A stretch of DNA of 64,000 nucleotides from Liriodendron chinense (taxonomy: Eukaryota; Streptophyta; Magnoliopsida; Magnoliales; Magnoliaceae). The position numbers were made by a program, and so were the translations under genes. Position 1 is the stretch's first letter, and the number at the start of each line of letters is the position of its first letter. Shown one piece after another: positions 33,685 to 44,300 of the stretch. Location: assembly GCA_003013855.2 (NCBI GenBank), contig ML058464.1, positions 1,086,170-1,150,169 on the forward strand, given 5' to 3'. The notes beneath the pieces were generated by a model, which ran no database searches, was not told the origin of the DNA, and saw only the letters and a program-made list of their open reading frames with translations.

Positions 33685-33830
33685 GAAAGATCTCTCTCTA
33701 TCTCTCTCTCTCTCTCTCTATAAACCCTAGAAATCCCAAAATCCCAATCGGTTGCAGAAAGAAACTGGCTCTGGGAAAAGATAGACAAGGGCTTCTCTCT
33801 TTTGTATTTATATATTTCCTTCTAAGGGGA
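33685..33830 (-). promoter_or_regulatory. Core promoter and 5' leader of the HAPSTR1-like gene
   Basis: Reading upstream from the ATG on the minus strand: a GA-rich leader (CT run on the plus strand 33690-33720), then a telo-box-like AAACCCTA (33722-33729), and a good TATA box, TATATAAATA on the minus strand (33805-33814), about 120 bp before the ATG. A start site near 33780 would give a leader of about 95 nt. GA-rich leaders and telo-boxes are common in plant housekeeping promoters; the exact start site is inference. Confidence 0.6.
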
Positions 33831-33860
33831 TGACAGGATAACTAACCTACGCATCCCCCT

Positions 33861-33865
<5 letters not shown>

Positions 33866-33898
<33 letters not shown>
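33866..33898. repeat. (CT)n/(GA)n microsatellite upstream of the gene
   Basis: About 16 uninterrupted CT units roughly 55 bp upstream of the TATA box, a second CT tract in addition to the one in the leader (33690-33720). It could bind GAGA-binding (BBR/BPC) proteins, which is inference. Confidence 0.8.
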
Positions 33899-33900
<2 letters not shown>

Positions 33901-34685
33901 TCCAAGACAAAACCCGAAAAATAGAATTTTTTTAAGAGCGGAAGACGAGTTTCGTAACAGCAAGCTTCTTTTCCCGGGAGTTATATTTAATACTCTGGAA
34001 CCGCATGTGGTTGATACGCAGGCACTTGGACATTGTACACCCGGCGTACGTTATCTCAAATTAAACCTACTAAATTTTGGAATAGGAACACCCACTCTCC
34101 GTAACTCATAGACCCAACTCAGATTGTTTGAATCATCTTCATCTGCAGGTCACTTGTTTGTTGAAACAGGACCATTGGATACTTTTAATTTTGACCTTCC
34201 AATAAATGTCTATCAATCCGATAGTCAGTATCAAATAAGAATAATATTTTGTTCGTGATACATCTAAATTATGAGCTATAATTTAGGCAGATTATTTTTT
34301 ATTATTATTATTTAATATTTATAATTTCTATGTGCATGCATATCATGCTTGACAAGCTGCCAGAGTATCAAAGCTTCTCTCTCTAGCCTTTTCATTTTGC
34401 TTCTTTCGGCTAAGTCTTACTGTGTAGTTCACCATCGTTTAAAAAAGGTGGGGACTCCTCAATCTTACACAGAGCATGATGCTTTGCTAATCCAGACCGT
34501 AAATTTATTTTCCAGCTGTCTACAGATCATAATCCAAAATTTATTTTGAAAATATTATCATAACCACCTAAGTTTTCAGATGGAATATTGATCACTAGCT
34601 ATTTTGATTTAGTCATCCAAATGATGGACATCAAATGAATGGTTAATATTTCTTGATTGCGTGATTCTAGAAATATGATCCATTG

Positions 34686-35125
34686 ACAGTGTGACCCACA
34701 ATTTGAATGGTCCAGATAGCAGTACATGAGTCCCACACGTCAGGAGCGTGTGTCACTATCGCTTTCAAAATCATGATAAACAATCACCCAAACGTACTCC
34801 ACTTTTCCAGGAATTACGCAGTCTCACAAGGTGAAGAGTTATTGGAAAAAGATGGGAGAAATTCCAAACACGTGCCATGATCTTCTACTTTGAGCCGTTC
34901 AAATAGTGAGAAAACATTTAGATTGGCCACTTAATCAAGATCAAACTGATTAGATGACTGTGACGTGGACAACATCTCTCCGAATTTGGATCGTTGACTA
35001 CTTTTAATTTCACAGTCCATTACTTTTCAATCAATGTACCTGTTAGAATCATAACTTCAGTTTAAAATTAGATTTCTAATTCATATACAGTGTTCCCCAC
35101 AATTTAGATGGTTCAGATTGAATAT
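34686..35125. repeat. Diverged repeat pair in the gene's upstream region
   Basis: ACAGTGTGACCCACAATTTG-AATGGTCCAGAT (34688-34719) recurs as ACAGTGTTCCCCACAATTTA-GATGGTTCAGAT (35087-35118), with related flanks (CCATTCATTTGATGTCC-type words). Such GACCCACAATTTGAATGG sequences look like a dispersed repeat family; I cannot define its ends. Confidence 0.5.
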
Positions 35126-36094
35126 ACGTGCCACTTGTACGGTAGGGAAGCTTCGCTGTACTGTAGCTGCCGCGATGCACCGAAAAACCCGTCTTTCTGG
35201 ATTGTTTCTTTCCCGGCACGGACGCGCGTCCGTTACTGTATTCCAAGGAAATTCTGACGAGGCGCGTGATATTGACCACGTGAGATGGACGGGGGCGTCG
35301 CGGCACATGTGATCATATGGAGCACGTGTGGAAGATCCGGTACGTAGGAAGAGTTTAGAGCATGGCCTGAACGAAAAATAGGCACGTAGACTTATAAGGT
35401 GGGCCACACCTTTATTATAAAACCTAATGGTTGAGAAATTGATAAATTGATCATATGCAAAAAGATATTATGGCCCAATTTTGATTTTAACGGTCTAAGT
35501 TTATTCTCCAAGCATGAAAATAGTGACTCCTATCTGATGAATGGACTGGATCGTATAATAATATGCTATGTTTTACTGTACATCTCGAAGATCGTAGTAC
35601 ATATCATGCGAGGGAGTACACCTAGCACTCTTCAATTACGACGGAGGAGACTGGGATAATACGATTATCCTTACGCATGCATGCAGCCACTGTGGAAAAT
35701 GTTTGCTTCAATACAACTGTCAAAATCATGCGTCCCACCCATTGATTGTATCAAATGAAAATCATATCCAACGGATGATACGTAAACTGTCTGATTGGTC
35801 AATCAAATGGACGGTTAAAAGAAATTAGTCAACAGTCCAGATTCAACTAATGAAATATCGATGTATTTGAGATTACGTTAAGGTTTATAATTCAACTTGT
35901 TTTTGGATATTTTGGTCCATCTATGGATTTTTCTACTATTTTAACGGTTAGGATTGATGAAAATGTATGTCTACAGATGGTCGCACATGCCAGAGCATCG
36001 ACGGTTTTCTAATTGCGATATATTGCAATTGCCTGTTACTTAAGTTTTCGTTTCTGACAACATGTCAGACACGGAAGCGGGTTGAGTCCTGCTC
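35126..36094. other. Upstream intergenic sequence
   Basis: Open frames on both strands at 35076-35407 follow a locally G+C-rich, CpG-containing stretch with GCACGTG/CACGTG motifs (35276, 35321), but show no recognised domain. No gene called. Confidence 0.4.
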
Positions 36095-36530
36095 AGGAAG
36101 AGCTCTGTGGGACCCACCGTGAAGTATTGCTTTTATCCACGCCGTCCATCCTTTTTTAACTATCATTTTAGAACTTGATGCCAAACATAAGGAATATCCA
36201 AGGCACAAGTGGACCACACAGTAGGATTGAACACCACCATTGAATACTTCTTGGGAGCCACGTAAGCTTTGATCAAGCTGATATTTGTGTTTTCCTTCTT
36301 CATCCAGATCCATGTGACCTTATGAACGGGTTGGATGTAAAATAAACATCACGGTGTGCCCTAAGAAGGTCTGAACGGTGAGTGTCTTATCACCGCTGCT
36401 TTCTGATGTGTGGTCCATTTGAGCCTTCGATCTGTCTAGTTTTTGGAATCATATGCTAAAATGATCTGGCAAATGGATACGCGGCGTGGATAAAACCCAT
36501 ACATTATGGTGGGCCCCACAGGACCCCTCC
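36095..36530 (+). repeat. GGGGCCCACC-family MITE, copy D
   Basis: Left end CTGTGGGACCCACCGTGAAG then TTTTATCCACGCCGTCCATCC. The right end, reversed, starts CTGTGGGGCCCACCATAATG then TTTTATCCACGCCGCGTATCC. The roughly 50-bp terminal inverted repeat is the clearest of all copies. No convincing target duplication. Confidence 0.85.
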
Positions 36531-37639
36531 CTTTACGTGTCCGTCTGGGAACAGGACGCAATCGGCTTCCGTCAGGCACGTTACGAATCAAGGTGAAGTT
36601 CAAGTTTGGCATATACTGCGCCGCCTGCATATAACTAACCGATCAACACCGTAGAAAAGAATTTCCATCGGATCCTCTCCGTCAATCCGAGTCACCACCG
36701 TATCTTCACCGTGGATACGAAATATCATTACAGTCTAAAATTAGGTGGTCCATAAAACATGGAAGAGTGTAAAATCATGCATAAAAACTATAAATTCACA
36801 TGGTGTGGCCACAAGAGTCTTACAATGTCATAATTTCCATCATATCCATTCATCCTGGTGTGTTATGTCAGATGAGTGGATTGGATGAAGTATACATCCC
36901 ACAATGCACCCACACGAAATTTAGACGGTTTTAATGGTAGGATTTACCATTTTTAACTGCTTTTTGTGATGCTGTCCACTGAGTTTTGAATCAGTCTGCT
37001 TTTTTTGGCTAAAACACAAATACATGATGTCTCACCTGATGGACGGTTTGGATCTCATCTACATGAAGTCCTCCGTCCGCATCAGAAACTAGTCACGCAG
37101 CCGCAAAACATTCCGTAAATGAAGGTATAGGAATTGAAGATTGCTTCTTTGAGTGATATTGGGCTGGGTAACCCAACGGGCTTTAAAGACCCGACCAACC
37201 CTAGCCCAACTCAAGGACCCTAACCTAGTAACCCCGACCTGAACTCAAGCTGGATTAGTCGGTGTCGGGTTGACCCAAACCCAAGTTGCAGACATAGGTG
37301 GCAAAGGGCTGGGTTTTGGCTGCAGCCCAACATTTAAAAGGGCTAAAGATCGGCCTGACACAAGCACGGAGTGGACCTATCACAAACAGCGTAGGCTCAA
37401 GCTAGAAAAGATAGTCGGGCTGGGCTGAATACTTTATATTCCATGATGAATATTTATAATCCGTCCGTTGATCTCGTGGGCCACATGGGTACAAAACAAT
37501 TGATACCTATACAAGAAATGAAAATGGAGGGTCATACATGTAAGATACATGTGTTTCCACATGATGATAAGAGTAAGCCTATTTGTTGGATAACACATAA
37601 AGTCAGATTAGGTAGGGGTAAAATGGACTGGAGTCCAAG
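36531..37639. other. Repeat-like intergenic sequence, family unclear
   Basis: The stretch 36680-37070 has the style of the GGGGCCCACC repeats (GATGGACGGTTTGGATC, GGTGTGGCCAC) but a different order. GGGCTGGG-rich text at 37155-37430 resembles the interior of hAT-like MITEs, without visible ends. Confidence 0.35.
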
Positions 37640-38078
37640 CTTGAACCGAGGCCACCGTGATTTATTTATTTTATCCATTCCCTTCATCCATTTTATCAGA
37701 TAATTTTAAGGCTTGAGCCCAAAAATAAAGCATATCCAAAACTCAAGTGGACCACACCACAGAAAATACTTTGAATTGAATGTCTACTGTTGAAAATTTC
37801 TTGGGGCCACCGAATTTTTGGATCAAGCTGATATCTGTCGTTTCCCTTCATCTCTATCTGTGTGATCTTATGAACAAGTTTGATGACAAATAAACATCAC
37901 TGTGGGCCCAAGCGAGGTTTCTACATGGAAATCATTATTTCCACCGTTGCCTATGGTGTGGTCCACGTGAGCTTTGGACATGCTTCAATTTTGGGCTCAA
38001 CCCCTAAAATGAGCTGGAAAATAGATGGACGGCATGGATAGACCACATACATTCATGGTGGACTCAAGAGATTTTACT
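37640..38078 (+). repeat. GGGGCCCACC-family MITE, copy E
   Basis: Begins near GAGGCCACCGTGATTTATTT with TTTATCCATTCCCTTCATCC, ends ...CACATACATTCATGGTGGAC. Same internal blocks in order (CTCAAGTGGACCACACCACA, CTTATGAACAAGTTTGATG, CCCTAAAATGAGCTGGAAAA). Confidence 0.8.
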
Positions 38079-38689
38079 TAGTACGATGAAAGTGGACCGA
38101 GAAACTCAGTGTGCAATCCGATTCAGGCCACATATACCAAGCCAAAGCCAAGCCAAGCCCAATCATCATTCATCATCCTTAGGCAGGCTGCTTGGCCGGT
38201 TTCTCTCTCTGGCTCATATTAAGGGCATGTAGACGTGCCCTCGAAAGGGGCATTTGATGCCTATAGAGTTTTTTAGCCAAACTCCAAATTTTTTCTTATG
38301 CTTAATACTTTTTAGCCAAATTCCCACCGTATGCTATGATTAAATATACTTCCACACACCTAATCTCATGGCGATGTCAATAAAATAGAATGGGGGTTTC
38401 AAACTTTTTTTTTTATGTAACTTTCTATGTATGGTATGACGCGCACACACACACTAGAAGGCGTGGCTTTGTGTAACACAGCTACTTTATAAAGAAGAGA
38501 GGAAGTCATGTTCAACACAATCATTTGAAAGAGAAGGCAAAGAGAGTAAAGTCCTAAGAATAATTTATCATAAAGTCTTAAGAACAATCAACTACAAACG
38601 CCCTCAACACTCTGTACACACCCGCTTCGGGTCAACAAGCTGATTGAATTGGACCAACCCAACACCATCAAGTTCAGTGGCCGAGCTAA

Positions 38690-38820
38690 AACCCTAATCC
38701 AAAACTCTAAACCAAAATCTTAATCCAAATCTCTAGTTTAAAACCCTAGTTCAAATCCTAACCCTAAACCCTAATCTTGGAGCCCTAGAAGCCTAAACCC
38801 TAGGAGCCCTTAAATCTAAG
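38690..38820. repeat. Degenerate telomere-like (CCCTAAA) tract
   Basis: Repeated CCCTAA/CCCTAG/TCTAAACC words, including TCCTAACCCTAAACCCTAAT at 38756-38775, surrounded by diverged copies over about 130 bp. It looks like a decayed interstitial telomere-type tract or simple repeat. Confidence 0.65.
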
Positions 38821-39754
38821 TTAACCGACCGAGTCAACTCACTAAGTCATACCGAATCGACTCACTGGGTTAAACTCGATCAACCGACCTAGTAAAAAAC
38901 AACTTTAAGCCAACTCAAAACTAAGTCCAAGTCCAAACTCATGGACCCATAAGAGGTCTGAAGCGAATCCAGTAAACAAACTCCAAAGCAATCGGAGCTC
39001 CCACGTGCTTATTAGAAACCACCTGCCAAAATAGGAGGTGGCTTGGGCGGGGCCTAGCCGCCGCCTACCACATAGCACACCCCTTGCTTCAACAAGAGGT
39101 CTCCAATGCATGCAAAATTCTCTTTTGCAAAGGACAATCATGTGAAAATTTTGAAAAGACCTCTAGTCCCTCCCTTTGACCCTAAATCACTATCTTACCA
39201 GTCAATCCAGTTGACCAGATCAATGTCATGTGGCAATCTGGAATCTCAGCCATCCAACCCTATTCCAACCTTGAACTTCTTAGGAATTACAGGAAAATAG
39301 GGCTCCCTCCCCTTCTCATTTCCAGCATCCACCACATACCAAACTCCTTAAGCCTCTCCCCTTAGCCACCCACATCCCTCTGTCAAGGAGAAAAGAGGGT
39401 TGCGAGAAAGAGTCAAACCTAAGTCAGCATAGCCAAACTCCACGGACCCCATTTTGAAGCTTGTTGGCTGGCTACCTTTGTGATCGTGTTATTTTTTCGA
39501 AAATTAAAATCTCATTCTCTAGACGAACTACGAGGAAATTAGGCTTCTTCGGCGTTTTTACCGATCCCTAGCCTCTCGAACCATTAAGACCCTTATCCTC
39601 ACCTACCGGTTCAATCCTTACGACACTACCGTCCATCGATCCATCCAAATTCTAATTAACTTCATCAAATCCCAGTATTAGCATTGTACAACATTTATTC
39701 CCTTCTTACTTCCCATGCTTAGCTCATCACATCGCATCTCACACCAAATCAACT
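38821..39754. other. Unassigned sequence
   Basis: No domain recognised. GAGTCAACTCACTRAGT-type words at 38820-38880. Confidence 0.4.
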
Positions 39755-40125
39755 CGGGCGTATGCTCTGTGTCTTACTGATATAATCAGATCATGTCCAT
39801 TAGAAACCTTAGTCAATTAGCTTACACTTTGGCAAGTAGAGAAGTCAAGGCAGATTTATTCGATCTAAACCAAAGCTTGTCATAGGTGTTGCATGTACAT
39901 CATCACATACACCGCATTATATACATAACTCTCACATACATTGCATCACATACATAACACTCAACACTTAGTCAGTTCAAACATACGCTCTGTGGCTTCC
40001 TGACATAACCGGATCCCTCCCCATAAAAAAATAGGGCTAATTGGTTTACCGCTTCGGCAAGTGGAGAAGTTAGGGCAGATTTATCCAGTCCGAACCAAAG
40101 CTTATCAAAGGCATTGCATTTAACA
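39755..40125. repeat. Tandemly duplicated block, gypsy LTR-like
   Basis: The block with ACGCTCTGTGKCTTMCTGA, then GGCAAGTRGAGAAGT and CAGATTTATYC...AACCAAAGCTTRTCA occurs at 39757-39890 and 39972-40110, offset about 215 bp. The wording resembles the 3' part of a gypsy LTR; no pol is nearby. Confidence 0.65.
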
Positions 40126-40299
40126 TGGCATTACACACATTATTGCGTCATTAGTGCATAAGAGCTTATCTTGACCCTCAAGAATTTGTCTAATCATGTG
40201 AAGTAAAAGGCCGTGCACTTGTACAGGCAGAGTAGGTACCTAACACCTTTCATCTCTTTAACTGTAGTCCATTATCCCGAATCTTCAGTTGCAGATCAA

Positions 40300-40495
40300 G
40301 GAATCACTTTAGGACTAATAATCTTTAAATATTCTCTCCTAGCTTTTCTACAAGGTCTAATCGACTGTGGAGACGGAGTAGTCAACTAGTCACGACTCCA
40401 GTCAACACATAATACCCCTCTACACACAACACTAATCCCTTGAGAAAGGAAAGCCGTGGAAAAGCATGATCCGCCTCGAATCTAGCATCTACACA
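40300..40495 (-). repeat. 3' LTR end of copia #2
   Basis: The plus strand ends ...GCATCTACACA at 40495 followed by CTCCCCCTCAAGTAGG, the LTR/polypurine junction of copias (LTR start TGTGTAGATGC on the minus strand). The left limit is a guess; the matching 5' LTR was not found. Confidence 0.5.
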
Positions 40496-41003
40496 CTCCC
40501 CCTCAAGTAGGGGCTAAGATATCAACGATGTCAAACTTGCGTGATGAGCTTTAAAACAATTTTTTTCCAATAGCTTTTGTGATGCAATTGGCCAATCGGT
40601 TCTTAAATCGTACAAACATCTTAGAAATCACCTTAGCTTAAATCTTCTCCTTGAAAAAGTGACAACATATTTCAATGTGCTTTTTTCTTTCGTAAAACAC
40701 AAGCTTAGTCGTAATACGAATAGCTCATAAAACAAATTAATATGATTTTCATCATGAAACCCAACCCAATGCCTTTTAAGCATAGCTTTTATTCATATAA
40801 ATTTGCACATGGTTGACGCCATTGCTCTAAACTTTACTTTTGTGCTGAATTGTGCAACAATACTTTGTTTCTTACCTTTCTAAGTAGTAAGTTACTTCCA
40901 ACAAATGTAGATATTTTATCAAGTGAATAATCTGTTAATCTTACATATTGCGGAATAATCGAATCATCTATGCATCAATCATGGAGATTCAACTTAGTAA
41001 TCT
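40496..41003 (-). pseudogene. Copia #2 RNase H remnant (3' part)
   Basis: On the minus strand near 40910-40810 the sequence has a decayed F-V-G-S-N-L, K-K-Q-S-I-V-A-Q-F-S, K-F-R-A-M-A-S series. This is the F-V-G-G-N-L-V-T-W-x-S-K-K-Q-x-V-V-A-R-S-S region of copia RNase H. The upstream half of the gene continues at 47866, so copia #3 splits it. Confidence 0.65.
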
Positions 41004-41044
41004 TAAAGGTGTACTTAATGGGGAAAACATTCCCAATGCCCTCG

Positions 41045-41396
41045 TGTTGTCAATAAGGGCTCTTGGTCTTTCGCAACTTACACCTTTAGGAGAACCTCTC
41101 AATGAGACTAGGGTTTTCTCTCATGTGTTGGTGAGGGGACCAAGACATATATTTATAGAGTAGAGGGCCAGAGAAGCTTACCCATCACACTTCATTCCTC
41201 TAGGGTCTCCACACAGTATGTTTCAATATCCGGCTTAATAACCGCGAATAAGGACCACGGTTCAAGCACCCCGCCCTGAACCTATTTGTAATGATCACAA
41301 CTATAATGGGGCCAACTGAATTGCTCAATCTGAATAATCCTAACGGTCATGATCTAAACTGATGATCATGTGTGGCCTACCTAATGAAGTCTTACA
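41045..41396 (-). repeat. 3' LTR of copia #3
   Basis: 352 bp, matching 47516-47865 throughout (CTCTTGGTCTTTCGCA, GTGTTGGTGAGGGGACCAAG, ATGATCACAACTATAATGGG). Starts TGTAAGACT on the minus strand at 41396. The left limit is uncertain by about 40 bp, because the duplication candidate TAATC lies at 40999-41003. Confidence 0.8.
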
Positions 41397-44300
41397 TTCT
41401 CTCACATGAGCTACACTGATCTCTGAAGGAAAACAAAACATTTTATTTTATTTTATGGAAAATATTTTATAAAATGCATCTGTTTCAAAAGTTCATAATG
41501 AGCGCCCTACTGGTTTTCAAAACAATGTCGTTTGATAACTGTGAGCATCGTTTATCAGATCTGATCCATCAAGATCACTGATATTGAATCATGGTAGTCA
41601 ACACAACATTTAATCTTTTCGAAGTGTGATGAATCACGATTACAAATACCAATAGCCTTAATGACATGAATCAAGGATATGGGGTATGGTATAAAGATTA
41701 CACGTCTTATGTGATCATACGTGCTTATCTTCAAGTGATCCTACTGAACGTGTCTCTAAGACACAAACCAAAGTCTTGCTTTATCAAAACTAAATGTGCA
41801 CACTAAAGGAGAAAGATATAAACTGAAAAACAGAATTATCAATGCATAATAGAGATCTCTAAAATGTTTGTACATAAACGGATCAAATATGAAAACTCCT
41901 ACTACTGAAATACTTCCTTGGGATCAACAACTCCCATATATGTCACATGCTCTTTAAATAGTGTAATAGGAAGGCCTTTAGTGAGAGGATTCGCTATCAT
42001 CTACCTCGTGCCGATGAGCTCTACAAACACTTGACGATTCTGAACTCTCTCCTTCACAACAAGGTATTTAATGTCAATGTGCTTTGACCTTGATGAATGC
42101 TTGTTATTGTTGGAGAAGTTAACTGCAAATGAGCTATCACAATAGATTTTCAATAGTTTCGGGATCATCTACACAACCCGTAAACTAGAAAAAAAAATCT
42201 GAAGCCAGATCACTTGACTCGTGGTTTTATGACAAGCTACATATTCCGCTTCCATGGTAGATGATGTCGTAATCAACTCTTTCACGCTCTTCCATGATAC
42301 GGCTCCACTAACCATCATGAATACATAGCTCGACTTCTTACTATCGAGACAGCCAACAAAATCTGCATCTGTATATCCAACCAACTCTAAACGGTCGAAT
42401 CTCCCAAATGTGAGTTCGAAGTTCTTTGTCCTTTACAGGTAGCGCAACGCTTTCTTTATAGTTATCCAATGATTCATTCCTGGATTATTAAGGTATCTGC
42501 CAACATTCTAACCATAAAAGCAATATCCGGACATGTACAAACCTGAGCATACATGATGCTCCCTACTGCTAACGCATACAGAATAACTTTCATCTTGTCC
42601 TTATCTAGGTCATTCTTAGGACACTGAAATTGACCAAACTTGTCACCTTTTACAATAGGTGATTGGCCGGGAGCACAACATTGCATGCTAAATCTTTCGA
42701 GAACCCTATCCATAGAGACCACCTGTGACAGGCCAAATAATCCACGTGATCTGTCTCAGCTAATTAAAATGCTAATGATAAATGAGGCATTACTAAGATC
42801 TTTCATCTCAAAATTTTAAGATAGAAATTTCTTAATTTCACGCAACAATCCAATATCATTACTTGCCAACAAAATGTCGTCAACATATAAGACCAAAATA
42901 ATAAACTTATTCCTACTGATTTTCACATATATGCACTCATCCGCAGTGTTTTCAATAAAACCATATGAGGAAACAACTTCACGAAACTTTAGGTACCATT
43001 GTCGTGATGTCTGTTTCAACCCATAAATGGACTTCTTAAAATTGCAGACCAGATGTTCTAAGCCTTTGGCTTTAAAACCTTTTGGCTGCAACATAAATAC
43101 GTTCTCTATTAGAACTCCATTGAGGAACGCAGTTTTCAAGTCCATTTGATGTAGCTCCAGATCCACATGAGTCATAGGAGCCATAATGATCCTAAAAGAG
43201 TCTTTCTTAGATACAGGTGAGAAAGTCTCCTTAAAGTAATGCCCCCACGCTGACTAAAACTCTTTGCAACTAGCCTGGCTTTATACCTTTCGATATTGCC
43301 CTTAGAGTCCCGTTTGGTTTTAAACACCTACTTACAACCAATCAGCTTAATCCCTTTAGGCAATATAATAAGGTCCCAGATTTTGTTGTACTTCATGGAT
43401 TTCAATTCATCCTTCAAAGCATCGAACTAATGAGAAGAATTTGCACCTTGTTTGACCTGTGAAAAGGACATAGGATCATTTTCAACCATACTGTCAAATT
43501 CGTGCTCCTGCAAATAGACGATGTAATCGTCTAGGTATTGCAGATTTTCTCTCTCTGTGTGATCATCTTAATGGCTCATTATTTTGAATTGAGTTTTTCA
43601 TTTTCTCATCAGTGGGTTGTATTTAAGGCTCTACAGTGTCATCCATGGGGATCTCAGGGTCCACTGTTGGACGAACAACCATGCTACTCTAAATGATTGT
43701 GGTGGGAATCACAATCCGCTCTTCCTTAAATACAATATTTCTCAAGTTCGTGCACCCACTATCTTCAGTGTTCTCAATAAATCTAGCATTTGCAGTCTTA
43801 ATGACTCTCATGGAATATGATGAACAATAAAATCTGAATCATTTTTGTCTTTCATAGTATCCAATAAAGAAGCAACTAACAGTTATAGGGTCAAGCTTTC
43901 TTTCATGCGGGTTATACGGTTTGGCTTCTACAGGATAACCCCATACATGAAAATATCGTAGACTAGGTTTTCACCCTGTTCACAATTTATATGGAGTTTT
44001 CATTACAGCCTTACCTGGGACCCTATTAAGGATATGCACAGCTGTTTTCAACGCATTACCCCACAAAGATTCTGGCAACGTTGAATTACTAATCATAGAT
44101 CGCACCATGTCCTTTAGGGTGCAATTACGCCTTTCCACTACACCATTCTGCTCTGGGGCACCAGGCATGGTGTACTGGGCGACGATGCCACAATCTTGCA
44201 GGTATCTAGCGAATGGGCCTGGATTACACCCAGATTCGTCATACCTTTCGTAGTACTCATCACCACGGTCGGATCTAACGACTTTGATCTTTCTGTCGAG

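Noticed and set aside
35076..35407. G+C-rich overlapping frames upstream of the gene
   Set aside because: Open on both strands because of composition; no domain, start context or splice structure supports a gene.
39757..40110. Possible array of regularly spaced repeats (CRISPR-like)
   Set aside because: Only two long copies, no short conserved repeat with unique spacers, and the context is a plant retroelement.
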